NCBI RefSeq assembly: GCF_014199685.1 | Contig: NZ_JACHNZ010000020.1 | Location: 1 to 64,000, forward strand | DNA: 64,000 nt | Reading direction: 5' to 3' | From: Sphingosinicella soli | GTDB taxonomy: Bacteria; Pseudomonadota; Alphaproteobacteria; Sphingomonadales; Sphingomonadaceae | Shown: piece after piece, positions 59,578-64,000 of the stretch | How the letters are laid out: each line of letters starts with the position of its first letter | How positions within the stretch are numbered: position 1 is the first letter of the stretch | Program-made: the position numbers and the translations under genes | Notes under the pieces: model-generated | What the model was told of the DNA's origin: nothing | Seen by the model: only the letters and a program-made list of their open reading frames with translations | Databases searched by the model: none

Positions 59578-60768
59578 GTGAATCGCGGCGACGCTGCCGA
59601 AACCCGGCGGCGCGCCCGTCATCGCGACTGCGTGCCGCCGCCGCCCTGGTTGACGCTGGTGCCGCCGTCGGATCGCTGGCGCCGCACCGACGCCGACGCG
59701 CTGCTTTCGCGGCTTGAGCCGACGCTGTGCTGGGCGGGGGTCACGCGCGTCAGCGAGGTGACGCATCTCGACCGGGTCGGGCTGCCGGTGTTCCAGGCGG
59801 TGCGGCCGATGAGCCGCTCGCTCGCGGTGCATCAGGGAAAGGGCCGGTGCGAGGCGGACGCGCGCATTTCCGCCGTCATGGAAGCGATCGAAGGCGCCTG
59901 CGCGGAATCGGTGCAGGCGGACGGGCCCCGGTGCCGCTTCGATGCGCTTGTGCAGGACGCGCGCCTGCCGCGTTTCCTCGATTACGGCGAGGTGCGGCCG
60001 AGCCAGACGCAGTGGCGCGACGCGCCGATCCGCTGGCACGCGGCGGAGCGTTTCCCTCACGGCGGCCATGTCTTCGTTCCCTTCGACACGGTTTCGGTGG
60101 ATTTCACCTTCGACGGCGACAGCCCCTTCGCGCGCTCGAGCCTCGGCCTCGGCGCGGGCGCCTGTCTGGAAGACGCGACCGTCGCCGCGCTGCTCGAACG
60201 GATCGAGCGCGATACGCAGGCCTACTGGCTGAAAAGCGGCATGGCCGGGCAGGCGCGGGCGCGGGTCGATCCGCATACGATCGATGCTCCGTGGTTTCCG
60301 GGGCTGGAAGCGGCCCTCGCGGATCTCGGCATCGCCATCGCCGTCTATGTCGTTGAAAGCGCCGGGCGGCTGCCCACCGTGATGTGCCGCCTTGATGATC
60401 CGGGGTATGCGCCATCGTTTCTCGGCGCCGCGTGCCGCCCCGATCCCGACGATGCGCTGTTCCGCGCCTTCGCCGAAGCGGCGCAATCGCGTCTCACGCT
60501 CATCAGCGGCACGCGCGACGATATCGCCCCCGACGAACCGACGCAGGCGGGGCACCGCGCGCTCGGCGCGCCGACCGGCACGGGCGCGGACTGGCGCCGC
60601 GTGCGCGATGCCTATTGCGCGCGCCCGTCGCTCGATGCGCTCTGCGCCCGTCTTGCGGACGACGGCGTGCACAACATGGCCCGCTGCGACCTCTCCCCGC
60701 CCGGCGGCGCCGTCAGCGTCGTGCGCCTGTGGGTGCCCGGCATGCTGGGATCAGAACAATGTCTCTAA
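59578..60768 (+). CDS. YcaO-family cyclodehydratase/thioamidation enzyme
   Basis: A 396-residue YcaO-domain ATPase that phosphorylates the peptide backbone carbonyl. YcaO ATP/Mg residues are visible in VHQGKGRCEADARISAVMEA (Glu102 and Glu105), DATVAALLERIERD (E207, E210) and LFRAFAEAAQSRLTL (E300, Q303, R305). The C-terminus ends WVPGMLGSEQCL and lacks the PxPxP tail of azole-forming YcaOs. With TfuA next door, this points to thioamide-type chemistry. The start is GTG with a weak ribosome binding site. Its last 10 bases overlap tfuA. Confidence 0.88.
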   Translation: MNRGDAAETRRRARHRDCVPPPPWLTLVPPSDRWRRTDADALLSRLEPTLCWAGVTRVSEVTHLDRVGLPVFQAVRPMSRSLAVHQGKGRCEADARISAVMEAIEGACAESVQADGPRCRFDALVQDARLPRFLDYGEVRPSQTQWRDAPIRWHAAERFPHGGHVFVPFDTVSVDFTFDGDSPFARSSLGLGAGACLEDATVAALLERIERDTQAYWLKSGMAGQARARVDPHTIDAPWFPGLEAALADLGIAIAVYVVESAGRLPTVMCRLDDPGYAPSFLGAACRPDPDDALFRAFAEAAQSRLTLISGTRDDIAPDEPTQAGHRALGAPTGTGADWRRVRDAYCARPSLDALCARLADDGVHNMARCDLSPPGGAVSVVRLWVPGMLGSEQCL

Positions 60769-61472
60769 GCGTATACATCGGCCCCACCCTCGCCCCCGAA
60801 AACCGCCCCGCCGCCGATAACATCGTCTACTTCCCCCCCGCCACCGCCGGAGACCTCCTCGCCCTCACCAGTCAGCCGCCCCACCGCGTCCTACTGATCG
60901 ACGGCCTCTTCGAAGCGGCCCGCGCACCCTGGCACAAGGAAATCCTCGTCCTCCTCGCCAGGGGTTTCGACGTGTGGGGCGCCGCCAGCCTCGGCGCGCT
61001 GCGCGCCGCCGAGCTTCACACGCTCGGGATGCGCCCCAAGGGCGCCATCGCCCGCGCCTATGCCGCCGGGCGCATCATCGGCGACGATGAGGTGGCCGTA
61101 GCGCACGCCCCGGCAGCCCTGCGCCACCGGCCGCTTTCACTGGCGCAGGTCGATGTGCGCGCAACACTCGCCGCCGCCCTTCGCGCACGGTTGCTATTAG
61201 CCGAGGAAGCCCGGCAACTGCGCGCGGCGTCGCACGCGATCTTCTTCAAGGACCGCACGATGCCCGCGCTGCTCGCCGCCGCCGCGCGCCTGCTGCCGCA
61301 AGACCGCGCCGCGCATCTGGCCGCCTGGATGCCGACCGGCTTCGTGTCGCAAAAGGCCCGCGACGCCGCGCAGGCCATCAATGACGCGCGCACCGCGCCC
61401 TTCGTTCCGCGTTATCGCGACCCGCCCCCCGAAACGCTGTTTCTCACGCGGCTTCGGGATGAGCGTTTCTGA
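60759..61472 (+). CDS. TfuA-like protein, YcaO partner
   Basis: A 237-residue TfuA-family protein, the usual partner of thioamidating YcaO enzymes. Core motifs are LLIDGLFEAARAPWHKEIL, VWGAASLGALRAAELHTLG and GDDEVAVAHAP. It probably binds or delivers the sulfur donor or substrate. In methanogens TfuA works with YcaO to thioamidate a glycine in methyl-CoM reductase, which is the family knowledge used here. It begins inside the YcaO gene, so translation is coupled. Its final 29 bases overlap the end of the convergent regulator gene. Confidence 0.88.
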   Translation: MSLSVYIGPTLAPENRPAADNIVYFPPATAGDLLALTSQPPHRVLLIDGLFEAARAPWHKEILVLLARGFDVWGAASLGALRAAELHTLGMRPKGAIARAYAAGRIIGDDEVAVAHAPAALRHRPLSLAQVDVRATLAAALRARLLLAEEARQLRAASHAIFFKDRTMPALLAAAARLLPQDRAAHLAAWMPTGFVSQKARDAAQAINDARTAPFVPRYRDPPPETLFLTRLRDERF

Positions 61473-63447
61473 GAACAGGCGCCAGATAGGACGAGAACAG
61501 CGACCAGTGTTCCGGCTTCCGGAACGGCAGGTGATTGTGCAGCCAGGCCACGATATTGCCGTCCGTCATCGGGACGTCGGGCGACCAGATCGCCGCGATG
61601 CGCCGCCGCCACGCCGCCGCCATCGCCGGCCCAGCCACGTGGCCGACCGCGCAGCTTGCAAGCACGCCGTAGAGATCGGCGAACAGCGTCGGCTCGACGA
61701 TCAGATCGAAATAGGCGACCGCCTCGTCGGGCCTGCGCTGCATCAGCTTCAGGAATCCGAGATCCTCGAAGAAATTGTCGTTGGGCAGCGGATCGAGATC
61801 GAGGCACCGCTGCAGATAGTCGCCGCCCTTGCCGTGCTCGCCCAGGAAGATGAGGCCGAACGCCGCTTCCTTGATGCGTTCGGAATGATAGGGGTTCAGC
61901 TCCACCGCGTTTTCGAAATGGGTACGCGCGGCATCCCACCCCCCGCGCCAGAGCTGGCACCAGCCCATCACCGTGTAGCCGTGGATATGGCCGCGATCGA
62001 GTGAGAGCGACGTCTTCGCGAGTTCGAATGCGCGCACGCGGTTCGCGGCGGGATCAACACCGGCCACCTTGTAGAAATAGTTGGTGTTGTAGAGCCGGAT
62101 GAGATGGGGATAGGCGACCGCCAGTTCCGGCGCGTCCGCGATCACGCCTTCGAGCAGCGCCGCGGCTTCCTTCGCCTCCGCAAGCGTCGATGCCGTGCGG
62201 GCGCGGTGGCGCGCAAAAAGATAGCGGTCGTAAACCGCGCTCGGCTGCGCGCGCGGCACCGCATCACGCTCGACGCGCGGCGTCACCGCGCCGATGATGC
62301 GATCGACCATCGCGTCGATCGCTTGCTGAAGATCGCCGACTTCGATCGAGACTGGGTTCGACCACACGACCGAACGATCCGACAGCCGCGTGAGCACAGG
62401 CGTGACCCGCACATGCGCGCCCGATTGCCGGAGCGTCGCGGTGAGCGCGTAGGCGATGGTTCCCGCACCGAACATCGGCACTTCATCCGACGAGGGCATG
62501 CGGTCTTCGACAAGCACGCGCAGATCCTTGAAGCGCGACAGGCCGGAAAGCACCTCTTCGCGCACGCCCTCCGCCAGATGCAGAAGATCGCCCGCAAACC
62601 CGGTTTCGACGAACGGGCATACCAGCAGCAGCGGCGGGCCGTCGTGAGCGGGCAGCGCCGGTGCCGCCGGAATGACCGCCGCCGCCGACACCGCGACCGG
62701 CACACCGGCAACGCCCGCCAGCGTTTCGAGCGCGGCGGGCCCGGGCGCCGTGCCGAGCTCGGAGGCGAGATAATCGCGCAGTTTCTGGAAGCGGCGATGC
62801 GCGATCGGTGCCGCGCCGCGCATGGCGTCCGCCCGCATGGCGAGGACGGTCACCTCCTCGTCGCCCGGATCGCGCAGAAGATAATGATCGGCGATGCGGC
62901 GCGCCGATTCGGTATCGCCGGTTTCGACCGCGCGCGCGAGGCCCCGCCGGGCCGCATCGGCAAGCCGCGTATCGAAATCCGCGCGCGCGAGCGTGAGCCA
63001 TTCGTCGTACTCGTCGCTGACGAACAATCCGCCGAGCAAGTGTTCGCGCCCCGCCGCCTCGGCCGCATTCGCGATATCCGCAGGCGACCCTGCGATGGCA
63101 GCCTCGATGGCCGCGATATCGCTCTGCCACCCTTCGCTGAGCCAAACGCTCTCCCGGTCGGACGAAAGAATGTCCACGCCGGTTGCCGCAGCGGCGCTGC
63201 GGACTTCGAGCAGACATTGCCGAAGGCTGCCGCGCGCCTGCGCTTCGCCGCGATCGCCCCAGAAGAGATCGGCAAGCCGCGTGCGCGGCGCGGCATATCC
63301 GCGCGACAGCGCTAGATACGCGACAAGCGCGCGCGCGCGCTTGGACCGCGGTGTGACATCGGCGTCGCCGACGCAGAATCGCACCTCTCCCAACAGCTGC
63401 AAACGCAAATGTGCGCCACCGCCGACTGGCGATGTCTCCCTGTTCAC
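61444..63447 (-). CDS. SARP/BTAD-type transcriptional regulator with TolB-like and TPR regions
   Basis: A 667-residue regulator. An OmpR-like winged helix (about residues 12-100; LRLQLLGEVRF, ALVAYLALSRGYAAPRTRLA, DLFWGDR) is followed by a bacterial transcriptional activator domain (DEYDEWLTLARADFDTRLAD, AHRRFQKLRDYLASELGTAP). Then comes a TolB N-terminal-like region (VREEVLSGLSRFKDLRVLVE, LRQSGAHVRVTPVLTRLSDR). Tetratricopeptide-like helices run from about 500. It faces the YcaO-TfuA operon convergently and likely controls that locus or the downstream etf genes; this is inference. The start is uncertain: this GTG is preceded by GGGG, and another lies 15 codons earlier. Confidence 0.78.
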   Translation of the reverse strand: MNRETSPVGGGAHLRLQLLGEVRFCVGDADVTPRSKRARALVAYLALSRGYAAPRTRLADLFWGDRGEAQARGSLRQCLLEVRSAAAATGVDILSSDRESVWLSEGWQSDIAAIEAAIAGSPADIANAAEAAGREHLLGGLFVSDEYDEWLTLARADFDTRLADAARRGLARAVETGDTESARRIADHYLLRDPGDEEVTVLAMRADAMRGAAPIAHRRFQKLRDYLASELGTAPGPAALETLAGVAGVPVAVSAAAVIPAAPALPAHDGPPLLLVCPFVETGFAGDLLHLAEGVREEVLSGLSRFKDLRVLVEDRMPSSDEVPMFGAGTIAYALTATLRQSGAHVRVTPVLTRLSDRSVVWSNPVSIEVGDLQQAIDAMVDRIIGAVTPRVERDAVPRAQPSAVYDRYLFARHRARTASTLAEAKEAAALLEGVIADAPELAVAYPHLIRLYNTNYFYKVAGVDPAANRVRAFELAKTSLSLDRGHIHGYTVMGWCQLWRGGWDAARTHFENAVELNPYHSERIKEAAFGLIFLGEHGKGGDYLQRCLDLDPLPNDNFFEDLGFLKLMQRRPDEAVAYFDLIVEPTLFADLYGVLASCAVGHVAGPAMAAAWRRRIAAIWSPDVPMTDGNIVAWLHNHLPFRKPEHWSLFSSYLAPVLRNAHPEAA

Positions 63448-63611
63448 GACGGACCCCGACTGCTTCTTTTTAGAGTTGCACCATTCTGGCACGCGAATTC
63501 TTCACGTCAAACGGTGAGTTGCGCGGCTTGGACGTTGACACACACGCCCTGTTGACGCAGTTCCTCGCGCGATCCGGCTGCTGGAAGCCGGGCCAGCTTT
63601 CCGGAGGATGC

Positions 63612-64000
63612 CGATGAAGATCCTTGTGCCCGTGAAGCGGGTCATTGACTACAACGTCAAGGCGCGCGTGAAGTCCGACCAATCGGGCGTCGAACTCGCC
63701 AACGTCAAGATGAGCATGAACCCCTTCGACGAGATTGCCGTCGAAGAGGCGATCCGTCTGAGGGAAAAGGGTGCGGCGACCGAGATCGTCGTGGTTTCCA
63801 TCGGCGTTCAGCAGTGCCAGGAAACGCTCCGCACCGCGCTTGCGATGGGCGCCGATCGCGGCATCCTCGTCACCACCGACGTCACCACCGAGCCGCTCGC
63901 GGTCGCGAAGATCCTTGCGAAGATTGCCGAAGCGGAAGGCCCCGGCCTCATCATCCTGGGCAAGCAGGCGATCGACGACGACGCCAACCAGACCGGCCAG
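63612..64000 (+). CDS. etfB: electron transfer flavoprotein subunit beta, partial
   Basis: The first 129 residues of EtfB, cut by the window end. It begins [20 protein letters not shown] and continues with [20 protein letters not shown] and [20 protein letters not shown]. The AMP-binding portion lies within the [11 protein letters not shown] end. ETF carries electrons from acyl-CoA dehydrogenases to the membrane. GGAGG lies 6 bases upstream of the ATG. etfA would be expected just downstream. Confidence 0.93.

Overview
The window is one continuous stretch of high-GC chromosome (roughly two thirds G+C by eye) from what looks like an alphaproteobacterium of the order Sphingomonadales. The evidence is a TonB-dependent receptor, a paa cluster with a TetR-type PaaR, the maeB/mutS/glnD neighbourhood, a HIG1-family mini-protein, a PEP-CTERM protein, and dnaN-recF-gyrB without dnaA beside them. 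Genus cannot be given from the sequence. No tRNA, rRNA, CRISPR array or complete insertion sequence was recognised.

1-10 kb is accessory and catabolic. It starts with a TonB-dependent receptor broken off after its plug domain at an AT-rich junction. Then come two tandem orphan LuxR-type regulators, a long hairpin repeat, a RibD/DHFR-like reductase, and a minus-strand operon (paaK, a VOC protein, two short-chain dehydrogenases). This operon faces a plus-strand pair (cupin, acyl-CoA ligase) across a strong inverted repeat. A PEP-CTERM protein follows.

10-19 kb is the core phenylacetate catabolon: paaABCDE (epoxidase), paaJ and paaI on minus; paaG, paaZ and paaR on plus. PaaK activates phenylacetate, PaaABCDE epoxidises it, PaaG isomerises it to oxepin-CoA, PaaZ opens and oxidises the ring, and PaaJ cleaves 3-oxoadipyl-CoA. 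paaF and paaH are not in the window. CG-periodic operator-like sites lie before paaA, between paaI and paaG, and upstream of the first LuxR gene.

19-33 kb holds a metallo-beta-lactamase-fold / FAD monooxygenase / DUF2783 triad, an Rrf2 regulator with four cysteines, a complete MacAB-TolC-type efflux operon, a PlsC-cyclopropane synthase pair, RlpA, RlmN, a histidine phosphatase and a 3-oxoacid CoA-transferase.

33-58.9 kb is mostly conserved housekeeping: dnaN, recF, gyrB, a universal stress protein, glnD, mutS, NADP-malic enzyme, dapE, PEP carboxylase, an HNH nuclease, gluQRS, a DUF481 outer-membrane protein, HIG1, cobalamin adenosyltransferase, and egtB-egtD for ergothioneine. A plus-strand terminator beside glnD hints at an unannotated small RNA.

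59-63.5 kb is the most unusual part. A cysteine-free 90-residue protein with a strong ribosome binding site is followed by YcaO and TfuA in one operon, facing a large SARP/BTAD-TolB-like-TPR regulator. This resembles a peptide or protein backbone-modification (thioamidation-type) locus with a candidate substrate that I do not recognise. The window ends inside etfB.
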